The notes beneath the pieces were generated by a model. It saw only the letters and a list, made by a program, of their open reading frames with translations. It did no database searches and was not told the origin of the DNA. Below are positions 42,376-50,783 of a DNA stretch of 64,000 nt, one piece after another. The position numbers and the translations under genes were made by a program. The stretch lies in NCBI GenBank assembly GCA_000272025.2, contig AKCV02000022.1, positions 1-64,000 of the forward strand, written 5' to 3'. Every line of letters starts with the position of its first letter. Positions within the stretch are counted from its first letter, which is position 1. Origin of the DNA: Imbroritus primus. Lineage in GTDB: Bacteria > Pseudomonadota > Gammaproteobacteria > Burkholderiales > Burkholderiaceae.

Positions 42376-43160
42376 GCCAGAACCCATTGCTGGAAGTCGA
42401 GCTATACGCCTTCGCCAGCAACAGCGCGCAGTTCTATCTGACGCCGCACGAATTCGATGTTGATCTGGATGGCAACCTCTACAAGAGCCTGGCCTTGGAA
42501 CGCAACGAACTGGCGCTGGGTGCTGAAGCGGCGAAGGCTGGCTTGGATCTGAAACTGCCGCCGAATTGTGATTTGGTGCGTCACCTGCTCGCCAACTCGC
42601 TGACCGGCGACACCACCTCGATCACCCTGCGCATAGGACGGCGCGATACCTGGGGCGACTACTGGTGGATCTCCGGCACGCGCTGGATGGGCCGGGTGCT
42701 GGGCGTCGAAGTCGCCGACGATGTGGCTCGTGTTCGCTGCGAATCCGCGCAAGTCAGTCTCAAGCGTATCGGGTTGCGGCGGCTCTACAGCCGCAAGTGT
42801 TCCCACGTGCTGTACTCGGCTGCCTGTGGTGCCTCACCGATTTCTGCCAGCGCCTTGGTGAGCAACAGCAATGGCCGTAACGTCGATCTCGACGGTGGCA
42901 CGCCCGGCAGCGTCAGTGGTGGCTTGGCCGGTGGCTGGCTGCAAACCCCGGAAGGTGCGCGCCACATGATCGTCAATGACTACGGTGGTGGCGTCGAGTT
43001 GCTCTATCCGGTGGCCATTGAAGTCGGCACCGAGGTGCTGCTGACGGTCGGCTGCGATCACAGCACGACCACGTGCGAGTCGCGCTTCGGCAACCTCGAC
43101 AACTACGGCGGCTTTCCCGCCATCCCGAGTAAAAACCCGTTCTCGACGGGCGTGTTCTGA
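42372..43160 (+). CDS. Phage BR0599/DUF2163 tail protein
   Basis: This 262-residue protein has the BR0599 hallmark: cysteine-containing LYSRKCSHVLYSAACGA and a C-terminal cluster with CDHSTTTCESRFGN and GGFPAIP. The family is found in siphovirus and GTA tail tips. The ATG overlaps the previous stop. It probably links the tail tube to the tip proteins. Confidence 0.9.
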   Translation: MSQNPLLEVELYAFASNSAQFYLTPHEFDVDLDGNLYKSLALERNELALGAEAAKAGLDLKLPPNCDLVRHLLANSLTGDTTSITLRIGRRDTWGDYWWISGTRWMGRVLGVEVADDVARVRCESAQVSLKRIGLRRLYSRKCSHVLYSAACGASPISASALVSNSNGRNVDLDGGTPGSVSGGLAGGWLQTPEGARHMIVNDYGGGVELLYPVAIEVGTEVLLTVGCDHSTTTCESRFGNLDNYGGFPAIPSKNPFSTGVF

Positions 43161-43178
43161 ATCCCTGGAGAAATCACC

Positions 43179-43406
43179 ATGTGGTACCTCGTCGTCATCG
43201 TGGTGGCGGCGCTGGTTTCGGTCGCGCTCGCGCCGAAACCGCCCGAACCCAAACCGGCGTCCCTGTCTGACGTCGATGCTCCTACGGCAGAAGAAGGCCG
43301 ACCGATTCCGGTCGTGTTCGGCACCGTGCTGCTGCGTGGCTCCAACGTCGTCTGGTATGGCGACCTCGAAGCCGACCCGATCAAGAAGAAAGGTGGCAAG
43401 AAATGA
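43179..43406 (+). CDS. Small membrane-anchored tail-region protein
   Basis: This 75-residue protein begins with one transmembrane segment (WYLVVIVVAALVSVALA), then a proline-rich linker and a short beta-rich part (IPVVFGTVLLRGSNVVWYGD). Such proteins recur just before the tip gene. The role is unknown. It overlaps the next gene by ATGA. Confidence 0.78.
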   Translation: MWYLVVIVVAALVSVALAPKPPEPKPASLSDVDAPTAEEGRPIPVVFGTVLLRGSNVVWYGDLEADPIKKKGGKK

Positions 43407-43618
43407 CCACTCAGACCGTCATCACCATCGATCACGTGCGTGCCGTCGGCCTGTGTGTGAACGGCACGCGCGTGTGGTTCGCCCGTCACGATCTGGATTT
43501 CCGCACGTTCCTGCGCGATGGCTGTGATGCCGAAACCTTGCTGGCCACGGGCGATGCGATGGCCCTGCGCGTGGTCGAGCATGCTCGCCAGCACCCTAAT
43601 CAGCAGGGGCACGGCTGA
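43403..43618 (+). CDS. Small tail-region protein
   Basis: This 71-residue protein (TIDHVRAVGLCVNGTRVWFA then HDLDFRTFLRDG) is a conserved short gene before the tip protein in related phages. The function is unknown. It overlaps the tip gene start by one base. Confidence 0.78.
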   Translation: MTTQTVITIDHVRAVGLCVNGTRVWFARHDLDFRTFLRDGCDAETLLATGDAMALRVVEHARQHPNQQGHG

Positions 43619-45891
43619 TGGGCGGTAGCAGCAAGAAGCAAACCGTCGGCTACCGCTACCGGATGGGCCTGCATCTGGTCATTTGCCAGGGGCCTGTCGA
43701 TGCCGTGCAGGAAATCCAGATGGGCGACCGTACCGCGTGGGGTGATGCCGACCGCGCGCCGCTGTCCAGCGGGCATGGGCTGACCAGCCTATCCATCAAC
43801 AAGCCCACTCTGTTTGGCGGCGACGAGCGCGAGGGGGGCGTGGTCGGCACCATCGATGTGCTTTCTGGTCATGCCGGGCAAGGACGCAACGACTACCTGA
43901 TGAGTCGCCTCGGCAGTTCCATTCCGGCCTTCCGGGGCGTGTTGTCCTTGGTAGCCCGCAAGATCCTGTTCGCGGCCAACAACCCCTACATCAAACCGTG
44001 GGCGGTGCGGGTGCGCCGCTTCACGGCGGGCTGGTTTGAAACACCGTGGATGGAGTGGAATGCCGAGGTGCGTACATGGGATGAGGGCGAAGGGCGCGAG
44101 ATCAGCGTCGGCATGAATCCAGCCCACATACTGGTGCAGTGCCTCACCGATCCGCATTGGGGCATGGGCTATCCGCAGAGCACCATCGGCTGGAGTTTCT
44201 GGAACGCGGCATGGGCTTTGTCGAGTGAGGGCTTCGGCCTCAATCTGATCTGGACACGGCAGCAGCCTATCGAGAGCTTCATCAGCCAGGTCATCGATCA
44301 CATTGGCGGCATCCTCTACACCGACCCGGAGCAAGGCACGTTTGAGCTCAAGCTGCTGCGCGACGACTACTGGATCGACGGGCTGCCGCAGTTAGGGCCC
44401 GACGAGATCGTGCGGCTGGAGCGCTTCGAGCGCGCCCAGTGGGGCGAGCTGCCCAATGAGATCACCGTGGTCTACACCGACTGGGCCACCGGCGGCGAGG
44501 CCACCGTCTCGGTGCAGAACCTGGCCGCCATCCAGTTGCAGGGCGGCGTGATCAACCAGCGTCGTGACTATCCTGGCGTCAACCACGGGCCGCTGGCCGC
44601 GAGGCTGGCGCTGCGCGACCTGCGTGCCTTGGGTTCACCACTGGCCCGGATGAGTCTGACGGTGGCACGCGACACGCTGGAGCGTGCGCCGCTGCCGGGT
44701 GATGTATTTCTGCTGAACTGGCCGCGCTTGGGTGTGGATCAGATGGTGGTGCGCGTCACCGGCATCGACACCGGCACCTTGGGTGCGGCCGAGTGGCGCA
44801 TCGAAGCCATGGAAGACGTGTTCGGGATGAGCAACACCGTGCTGTCGCCCCCGCCACCGAACGTCGAGGAACCGACCATCGAACCTTTGCCGCCTGCCGT
44901 GGTGCTGGCCGTCGAGGTGCCGTATTGGGAACTGGCCCGGCGTTTGTCGCGTGCAGATCTGGCCTACCTGACCGATACGGACACCTATCTCGGTGCGCTG
45001 GCCGCCGCCGGTGGCAGCGGGCAGTTGAATTGGCAACTGGCTACCGGCGCTTCCAGCGGCGACCTCGCTACCGTTGTGGGCGAGGACTATGCGCCACTGC
45101 TCACGCTCGATGCAGCCTTGCCTGCCAGCGAGGTCGATGCCATCGGTGTGCCGGTGACGGCCATCAGCCAGCCGGAGAGACTGGCCGTGGGCGACTACGC
45201 CTATCTGGTGGCTGCCAATGGGGCAATTGCTGAGGCCCTTGCCGTCCTGGCCTTCGATGTTGCCAATGCGACCATCGATCTTGCACGCGGTGTGCTCGAC
45301 ACCACACCCCAAGCACATGCCTCGGGGACTCGTTTGATCGGTGTCGGCGAATGGCTGGCATACGAAGGTGCAGAACGGGCCCCGGGCGAGTCGGTGTTCG
45401 TGGGCGCGATTCCACGCACGTCGACCGATCAGGGCGATCCTGTGCTGGCCGCCAATGGGCAGCCGATGGTGCTGACCGGTCGGCAGGCTTTGCCGTATCC
45501 ACCCGGTCGTATCCGCCTCAATGGCCAGACTGAGCCTGCCGTTGTGGCCGGTGATCTCAACGTCGCGTGGGCCCATCGCGACCGCACGCAGCAGACAGCC
45601 TACCTCGTGCAGCAAGACGAAGGCGATATCGGGCCAGAACTGGGCGTGACCTACACGGTGCACATCCGCAATCGCAACAACGTGCTGGTTCGCACTGAGA
45701 CGGGGCTGCTCGGCTCCGCCTACATCTGGACAGCAGCAGTGGCCGCGCTGGATGCCGGTGCGCTGGGCGACCGCATCACAGTCGAAATCAGTGCCGAACG
45801 CGATGGTTTGAGCAGCTGGCAGCCGCAGGTGCGAGTCCTGGATCGCGCGGGCTACGGCCTGCGCTGGGGACAGTATTGGGGAGGTGTGTGA
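43618..45891 (+). CDS. Tail tip / host-specificity protein
   Basis: This 757-residue protein has the layout of phage tip attachment proteins: an N-terminal tail-tip domain (YRMGLHLVICQGPVDAVQEI) and a middle hub region (DHIGGILYTDPEQGTFELKL), followed by Ig-like/beta C-terminal repeats. It should contact the host receptor; the C-terminal third is the likely specificity region. The ATG overlaps the previous stop. Confidence 0.9.
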   Translation: MGGSSKKQTVGYRYRMGLHLVICQGPVDAVQEIQMGDRTAWGDADRAPLSSGHGLTSLSINKPTLFGGDEREGGVVGTIDVLSGHAGQGRNDYLMSRLGSSIPAFRGVLSLVARKILFAANNPYIKPWAVRVRRFTAGWFETPWMEWNAEVRTWDEGEGREISVGMNPAHILVQCLTDPHWGMGYPQSTIGWSFWNAAWALSSEGFGLNLIWTRQQPIESFISQVIDHIGGILYTDPEQGTFELKLLRDDYWIDGLPQLGPDEIVRLERFERAQWGELPNEITVVYTDWATGGEATVSVQNLAAIQLQGGVINQRRDYPGVNHGPLAARLALRDLRALGSPLARMSLTVARDTLERAPLPGDVFLLNWPRLGVDQMVVRVTGIDTGTLGAAEWRIEAMEDVFGMSNTVLSPPPPNVEEPTIEPLPPAVVLAVEVPYWELARRLSRADLAYLTDTDTYLGALAAAGGSGQLNWQLATGASSGDLATVVGEDYAPLLTLDAALPASEVDAIGVPVTAISQPERLAVGDYAYLVAANGAIAEALAVLAFDVANATIDLARGVLDTTPQAHASGTRLIGVGEWLAYEGAERAPGESVFVGAIPRTSTDQGDPVLAANGQPMVLTGRQALPYPPGRIRLNGQTEPAVVAGDLNVAWAHRDRTQQTAYLVQQDEGDIGPELGVTYTVHIRNRNNVLVRTETGLLGSAYIWTAAVAALDAGALGDRITVEISAERDGLSSWQPQVRVLDRAGYGLRWGQYWGGV

Positions 45892-46487
45892 TGGAAGCAC
45901 GCATTGATGTTCATCTGCTCACACTGAACGAGCCTGCGGAATGGCGGGATGCCTGCATCGCCAGCCTCGAGGACGCACCGATCCAGTTGCACGTTTTGCC
46001 CGGCATTCCAGGCCGTATCGGCGAGGCACGCGCGGCAGGCTACGCAAAAGGCACGCTGCCGCTGGTGTCCTTCGTCGATCCCGACGATTTGTACGAGGCC
46101 GGCGCCTTCACGCAACTGGCCGATGCGCTGGAATCTCACCCGCAGGCCGTGATGGCCTACACCGACGAAGCGTTGACCGACGAAGACGGCCAGGACATCA
46201 CCGTGCGGCGTCTGGCCTACAGCCGTTGGCAACACGCCCACAGCGCCAGCCACGTGCACGGCCTGATCGTGATGCGCCGATCTGCCGTGGAAGCCGTGCT
46301 CAAGGAAACCACCGACCTCAACAACTTCGCCGACTGGCTGCTGACCCTGCTCGTAGCCAAGCGCGGTGGCGTGCTCTACCTGCCCATCGTTGGGCGTCAT
46401 TGGCGACAACACCCGCAGCAAAGCCACCGAACCGGCGACCCGGAAGCAGTCCGGCACATTCGCCAAGCATCGAACCTCTGGAGATAG
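45891..46487 (+). CDS. Glycosyltransferase-like protein in the tail operon
   Basis: This 198-residue protein resembles a short GT-A glycosyltransferase: LLTLNEPAEWRDACIASLED at the start, then PLVSFVDPDDLYEAG with an acidic DPDD cluster like the metal-binding DxD. A C-terminal HGLIVMRRSAVEAVL follows. It could glycosylate virion or host surface structures. A degenerate fold used structurally is the alternative. It starts at the tip-gene stop (TGATG). Confidence 0.7.
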   Translation: MEARIDVHLLTLNEPAEWRDACIASLEDAPIQLHVLPGIPGRIGEARAAGYAKGTLPLVSFVDPDDLYEAGAFTQLADALESHPQAVMAYTDEALTDEDGQDITVRRLAYSRWQHAHSASHVHGLIVMRRSAVEAVLKETTDLNNFADWLLTLLVAKRGGVLYLPIVGRHWRQHPQQSHRTGDPEAVRHIRQASNLWR

Positions 46488-46490
46488 ACC

Positions 46491-46841
46491 ATGTCATCGA
46501 TCGACCCGAACCTTGGGCTCAACTACGGCTGGACGCTCGGCGAGAGCGGCTGGGACACCGGCATGGACGCCAACCTCAAGCGCCTCGGCGCTGTGGTCGG
46601 CCTGTCCGTGAAAGACCGCGACCTGACCACGCCACCGGCCAGCCCCGCCAACGGCGACCGCTACCTCATTCCTGCCGCTGCCACGGGCGTGTGGGCAGGC
46701 AAAACCAACCAGGTCGCGGTGCGCATTGCCGATGCCTGGGAGTACCACGCGCCCAAGATCGGCTGGCTTTGCTACATCGAGGACGAGGCCAAGCTCTCGG
46801 CTTTCAAGTCTACCGGCTGGAGTGCTGGCATCGCCATCTGA
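46491..46841 (+). CDS. DUF2793 tail protein
   Basis: This 116-residue protein (GWDTGMDANLKRLGAVVGLS, GDRYLIPAAATGVWAGKTNQ, WEYHAPKIGW) is a clear match to DUF2793, found at the ends of phage tail operons and in fibre proteins. It likely forms a small beta-domain of the tip. It is followed by a stem-loop with the GAAACCCGCC arm. Confidence 0.88.
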   Translation: MSSIDPNLGLNYGWTLGESGWDTGMDANLKRLGAVVGLSVKDRDLTTPPASPANGDRYLIPAAATGVWAGKTNQVAVRIADAWEYHAPKIGWLCYIEDEAKLSAFKSTGWSAGIAI

Positions 46842-46863
46842 ATTCCTTTCTTCGTACTCACCG

Positions 46864-46888
46864 GAAACCCGCCCACGAGGCGGGTTTC
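46864..46888 (+). terminator. GAAACCCGCC/GGCGGGTTTC stem-loop before lysis genes
   Basis: A perfect 10-bp stem with a 5-base loop, followed by GCATTTCTGGAGA. Arms and the downstream ribosome-binding site repeat those at 33042. It separates the tail and lysis genes. Confidence 0.65.
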
Positions 46889-46906
46889 GCATTTCTGGAG
46901 ACCGCA

Positions 46907-47212
46907 ATGACCGAACCCGAACAACATCAGCCCGCGCTCATCGAGAACATGCTGCTCTTGCGCCGCGAAGACTTCGACGAGCTGCTCGACCGCGCCGCCC
47001 AACGCGGAGCCGAGCGTTGCCTCGCACATCTCGGCTTGGAAAACGGCCACGCCGCCCGTGACATCCGCGAATTGCGCGACCTGCTGGAAGCCTGGCGCGA
47101 TGCCCGTCGCACGGCGTGGCAGACCACCGTCAAGGTCATCACCACCGGCATCCTGGCCGCGCTGCTGGTCGGTGCCGCCATCAAGCTCAAACTGATGGGA
47201 GGCCCGCAATGA
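46907..47212 (+). CDS. DUF6127-like small membrane protein
   Basis: This 101-residue protein is helical and charged, with one C-terminal membrane segment (ITTGILAALLVGAAIKLKL). It opens the lysis block and overlaps the holin start by ATGA. It may help lysis timing or act as a spanin-like or antiholin-like factor, which is inference. Confidence 0.78.
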   Translation: MTEPEQHQPALIENMLLLRREDFDELLDRAAQRGAERCLAHLGLENGHAARDIRELRDLLEAWRDARRTAWQTTVKVITTGILAALLVGAAIKLKLMGGPQ

Positions 47213-47685
47213 TCGAGACACTACTTGGTGGCCTCCTTGGCGGGGCCTTCCGTCTCGCCCCTGAAATTCTCAAATGGCTCGACCGCAAGGGTGAGCGCGG
47301 CCACGAACTGGCGATGCAGGACAAGGCGCTGGAGTTCGAGAAGTTGCGTGGCGCACAGCGGATGGCAGAGATCGGCGCGAGTGCGGACGCAGCGTGGAAC
47401 GTCGGGGCCGTCGAAACCCTGCGCGAAGCCGTCCGCACGCAAGGCGACAAAACCGGTGTGCGCTGGACCGATGCGTTGTCGGTCAGCGTGCGACCGGTGA
47501 TCACCTACTGGTTCATGGCGCTCTACTGCGCGGCCAAGACGGCGGCGTTCGCGGCCGCCGTGACCGCTGGCGCGGGCTGGGGCGTGGCAATCCTGCACGC
47601 CTGGACTGAGGCCGATCAGGCGCTGTGGGCCGGGGTGCTGAACTTCTGGTTCCTCGGGCGCGTGTTCGACCGGGTGCGGCCGTGA
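47209..47685 (+). CDS. Holin of the GTA 3-TM type
   Basis: This 158-residue protein has an N-terminal hydrophobic helix, a charged middle (EKLRGAQRMAEIGASADAAW) and two C-terminal membrane segments (about residues 100-150). That is the arrangement of 3-TM holins used by gene transfer agents and related phages. It should permeabilise the inner membrane for the lysozyme whose gene it overlaps (GTGA). Confidence 0.86.
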   Translation: MIETLLGGLLGGAFRLAPEILKWLDRKGERGHELAMQDKALEFEKLRGAQRMAEIGASADAAWNVGAVETLREAVRTQGDKTGVRWTDALSVSVRPVITYWFMALYCAAKTAAFAAAVTAGAGWGVAILHAWTEADQALWAGVLNFWFLGRVFDRVRP

Positions 47686-48149
47686 TCGCGGTGCCGAAAA
47701 TGGCCATCGAGCTGGCCAAGCGCTTCGAGGGGTTCGAGCGTAAGGTGAAGCGCGGAATCGAGATCACTGCCGTCCCCTACATCTGCCCAGCAGGGTTCTG
47801 GACGATTGGTTACGGCCATCTCTGCGATGCCCTGCACCCGCCGATCACCGAGGACGAAGCGGAAGCATATCTCGCCCGCGACCTGAACACGGCACTCGCC
47901 GCCACGCTGCGCTACTGCCCGGTGCTGGCCACCGAACCCGAAGGACGCCTGGCGGCCATCGTGGATTTTACGTTCAACCTTGGCGGGGGGCGCTTGCAGA
48001 CCTCGACCCTGCGGCGACGGATCAACCAGCGGAACTGGCCTGCAGCCGTAACGGAGCTGCGGCGCTGGGTCTATGGCGGTGGCAGGGTGCTGCCGGGGCT
48101 TGTCACGCGACGCGAGGCCGAGGCCGCTCGCCTGCTCCGCGCCGCCTGA
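47682..48149 (+). CDS. Lysozyme (GH24 endolysin)
   Basis: This 155-residue endolysin has the GH24 pattern: catalytic Glu in RFEGFE, then PYICPAGFWTIGYGHL, with Cys where T4 lysozyme has Asp. The Thr before IGYGH and the closing GGGRVLPGLVTRREAEA are typical. It cleaves peptidoglycan. The GTG start overlaps the holin stop. No signal-arrest-release helix is seen. It is the last phage gene before the stress locus. Confidence 0.92.
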   Translation: MIAVPKMAIELAKRFEGFERKVKRGIEITAVPYICPAGFWTIGYGHLCDALHPPITEDEAEAYLARDLNTALAATLRYCPVLATEPEGRLAAIVDFTFNLGGGRLQTSTLRRRINQRNWPAAVTELRRWVYGGGRVLPGLVTRREAEAARLLRAA

Positions 48150-48167
48150 TAGACCGGCTCGACTCGA

Positions 48168-49319
48168 TCAGATACCCGGTTGCAGCTCCACGCGCACTTC
48201 GCGCGTTTTGCCGGCCCGTTCTACTGACAAGACCACCACATCGCCGACCTTCCTGTCGTCTAGCCGCGCGAGCAGCTTAGCCACATCGTCCGTCGCCTTG
48301 CCATCAACACCGATGATGCGGTCGCCGGGCACGATGCCTTGCGGCGTGACTTCGACACCCGCGAGGCCGGCCTTGTGCGCTGCCGAACCAGGGGTAACAC
48401 GCAGCACGAACACGCCCTTGCTTCCAGTCAGCGCCAGCAGGCGCTGATTGAGCTGTTCGTCCACCTCAATGCCCAGCGCCGGACGGATGTACTTACCGGT
48501 CTTGATGAGTTGCGGGACTACGCGCATGACGGTGTCCACCGGCACGGCGAAACCAATCCCGGCCGAGGCGCCGGAGGGGCTATAGATCGCCGTGTTGATG
48601 CCGATGAGCCTTCCTGCCGAATCGAGCAGCGGCCCACCGGAGTTGCCAGGGTTGATGGCGGCGTCGGTCTGGATCAGGTGATCGATGGCCGGGCCGCCCG
48701 CTTCTCCGGGTAACGAGCGGTCGAGTGCGGAGACGATACCAGTGGTGAGCGTCCAGTCCAGGCCGAAGGGGTTGCCGATAGCGAACACCTTCTGACCCAC
48801 CTTGAGGTCGGCACTGGTGCCGACCGGCACGGCCGGCGGGCGTTTGAAACCGACGCCGATCTTGAGCACAGCGATGTCGTGCGCTGGGCTTACCCCCACC
48901 AGCGCGGCCTGGTAATCGCGGCCGTCGGCCAGTTTGACGGTGGCTTCGGACGCGCCCTGGATGACGTGGAAGTTGGTGACGACGTGGCCGGCATCGTCCC
49001 AGATGAAGCCCGAGCCGGTGCCACGCGGCACGGAGAAGACGTTGCGCGTCCAGACATCACGTACTAATTGCGCGGTGGTGATGTAGACCACCGAGGCGCG
49101 CGATTTTTCGAACAATTCGATGGTGGCTTTCTCGTCCGCCGCCAGGTCGCCGCGCGCCGTCACAGTGCGTTCTGCCGCCTCGCGCGGACTGAACCAAGCC
49201 TCGATGGCGGGCAGAAACTGCCACAGCAGCATGAGCGCAGCAATGCAGGCGGTGATGAAGAGCCAGCGACGGATAAAGTGGTCCTGTGGCGGGCGCGCGG
49301 ACGGGGCGGGGTAGGCCAT
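48168..49319 (-). CDS. DegP/DegS-like S1C serine protease
   Basis: This 383-residue protease has one membrane anchor (residues 18-36, WLFITACIAALMLLWQFL) and a trypsin-like domain with His118 (TNFHVIQ), Asp148 (AHDIAVLK) and Ser227 (NPGNSGGP). A single PDZ domain follows (about 285-383). Anchored on the periplasmic side it would degrade or sense misfolded envelope proteins. The ATG at 49319 has AGGAGA upstream; the longer frame is rejected. It is the last gene of the stress operon, as in known heat-resistance loci. Confidence 0.93.
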   Translation of the reverse strand: MAYPAPSARPPQDHFIRRWLFITACIAALMLLWQFLPAIEAWFSPREAAERTVTARGDLAADEKATIELFEKSRASVVYITTAQLVRDVWTRNVFSVPRGTGSGFIWDDAGHVVTNFHVIQGASEATVKLADGRDYQAALVGVSPAHDIAVLKIGVGFKRPPAVPVGTSADLKVGQKVFAIGNPFGLDWTLTTGIVSALDRSLPGEAGGPAIDHLIQTDAAINPGNSGGPLLDSAGRLIGINTAIYSPSGASAGIGFAVPVDTVMRVVPQLIKTGKYIRPALGIEVDEQLNQRLLALTGSKGVFVLRVTPGSAAHKAGLAGVEVTPQGIVPGDRIIGVDGKATDDVAKLLARLDDRKVGDVVVLSVERAGKTREVRVELQPGI

Positions 49320-49342
49320 GAAAAGTCTCCTGTTGAGGGCAA

Positions 49343-50308
49343 TCAGCGCCACAGTCCACTCGGGCGCCAGCGCGGGGGGCGCAGCGTCACAGCGGATTCC
49401 GGCAAGAAATGGATCTCGTGAAACGGCAACGCTGATGCTGGCCTGGGCGCCAACGTCAGCAGGCGTGAGATGCGCTCTTGTGTTGCCGGATGCGTGCGCA
49501 ACCAGGAGGGCTCGGGATTGCCCCATCCCGGCCACAGCCAGGCACGCCAGGAGCGGCTGACCCGCTCGATTTTCGCCAGCGCAGACGCAAGCCCGTGCGG
49601 GTCGCCAGTCAGTTCCGCCGCGAGGCGGTCAGCGTCGAACTCACGCACGCGAGACAAGCCGAGCTGTGCGAGCAGGGCCAGCTGGGGCGATGCGGCCAAT
49701 AACAATAGACCAGGCCAATAGACCTCCGCCGCGCCAACCAGCAGCGCGGGCAGGCTGAGCAGGATCGCGATCTGTCCCATAAGGGCCAGTAGGCTCGTGA
49801 GGCGACTGACGGAATCCGCCAGACCCATGACGCGCAGATCCTCATTGGCGATGTGCGCGACTTCATGCGCGAGCACACCCGCCAGCTCGCGTGGGCTCAG
49901 GCTGCGCAGCAGGCCATCGGTGAGGGCGATCGATGCCTCCTGCTTCGATCCGGCGGCGAAGGCGTTGACGACGGCACTGGGCACGTAGTGCGGCACCGGC
50001 GTGGCGGGCAAACCGGCACGGGCGGACAGCACGCGCAACAGGGCCCAAATTTCGGGGGCTTCGTGCGGGTGCAAAGCCCGTGCGCGGTACAGGCGCAAGG
50101 TCAAGGCGGATGCGGCTGCCGGTTCCAGCAACAGCGTGCCTGCAACTGCAAACAGCGCGAGCCACAGGCCGCTTTCCCCGAACAGCAGGCTTCCTGCGGC
50201 GGCTGCGATCCCGACCAGGGTCAGGACCAACAGCCCGGTCTGCAGGCGGTTGAGCCAGCGGTGTTGCAACAACGCCGCGCGCGGGTCACTGGGATGATGA
50301 CGGGTCAT
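49343..50308 (-). CDS. HtpX-like M48 metalloprotease
   Basis: This ~321-residue membrane zinc protease has HEVAH at residues 148-152 and four hydrophobic segments (about 25-45, 47-65, 165-185, 190-210). EFDADRLAAEL gives the third zinc ligand. It would remove damaged membrane proteins together with FtsH. The ATG at 50308 is chosen; a GTG at 50329 is also possible. It overlaps the psiE 3' end. Confidence 0.9.
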   Translation of the reverse strand: MTRHHPSDPRAALLQHRWLNRLQTGLLVLTLVGIAAAAGSLLFGESGLWLALFAVAGTLLLEPAAASALTLRLYRARALHPHEAPEIWALLRVLSARAGLPATPVPHYVPSAVVNAFAAGSKQEASIALTDGLLRSLSPRELAGVLAHEVAHIANEDLRVMGLADSVSRLTSLLALMGQIAILLSLPALLVGAAEVYWPGLLLLAASPQLALLAQLGLSRVREFDADRLAAELTGDPHGLASALAKIERVSRSWRAWLWPGWGNPEPSWLRTHPATQERISRLLTLAPRPASALPFHEIHFLPESAVTLRPPRWRPSGLWR

Positions 50309-50783
50309 GCGCAGAGGTCTCGGCGGCACGGTCGTCGCGCTCGTGCATCAGCCAATAAGTGGCACCGAGCGCTAGTGTCGCGCCTGCCAGCGCCGCGATC
50401 TTGGCGGGGCTCGCCTCGGGGTCGAGGATCACGAACTTGCGGGAGAGCGCGATCAGCGCGATCAGGACCACCGTCTTGACCTGGATGATGCTGTCCCGAC
50501 GCAGCGTCACGCGCACGATGGAATGCTTGAACTCCATCGCGATCAAGAGCGTCATGATCATGCCGAACACACTCTGGAATACCTTGTGGTCCAGAGGATT
50601 GAAGGCATCGAGGATCAGCAGTGTGAAGACGATGGCGATGAGCTGGAGCAGCGATACCACGATGATGACGGCAATCACCGCCGACAGCACGAGCGCGACG
50701 ACCTGTTCGAAACGCTCGTAAAAGCTCATGATGGCCCATTGGTCACGCAAGACCTGAAATGGATTGCGGAGTGTTGATTTCAT
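50286..50783 (-). CDS. psiE: PsiE-family membrane protein
   Basis: This 165-residue protein has three or four membrane segments (VVALVLSAVIAVIIVVSLLQ onward) and the charged connector EFKHSIVRVTLRRDSI typical of PsiE (phosphate-starvation-inducible E). The molecular function is unknown. It is a regular member of heat-resistance loci, between the antiporter and M48 genes. The ATG at 50783 overlaps the antiporter stop (ATGA). Confidence 0.9.
   Translation of the reverse strand: MKSTLRNPFQVLRDQWAIMSFYERFEQVVALVLSAVIAVIIVVSLLQLIAIVFTLLILDAFNPLDHKVFQSVFGMIMTLLIAMEFKHSIVRVTLRRDSIIQVKTVVLIALIALSRKFVILDPEASPAKIAALAGATLALGATYWLMHERDDRAAETSAHDPSSSQ

Larger units (their letters stand above)
4450..48149. 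mobile_element. Complete lambda-like siphovirus prophage
   Basis: The segment carries a serine recombinase operon at its left end, Xre/ImmA immunity genes, replication genes, terminase, portal, protease-scaffold, decoration and capsid proteins, tail genes with a tape measure, a tip protein, and holin plus lysozyme at the right end. None of the core genes looks broken. Ends are set by the outermost phage genes, since no convincing att core was found. The right end is 18 bp from the DegP-like gene of the stress locus. Confidence 0.85.

Noticed and set aside
4458-48165. CGACTC at 4458-4463 and 48160-48165 as an att core
   Set aside because: A 6-bp match at both prophage ends is expected by chance, and no longer shared sequence surrounds it.
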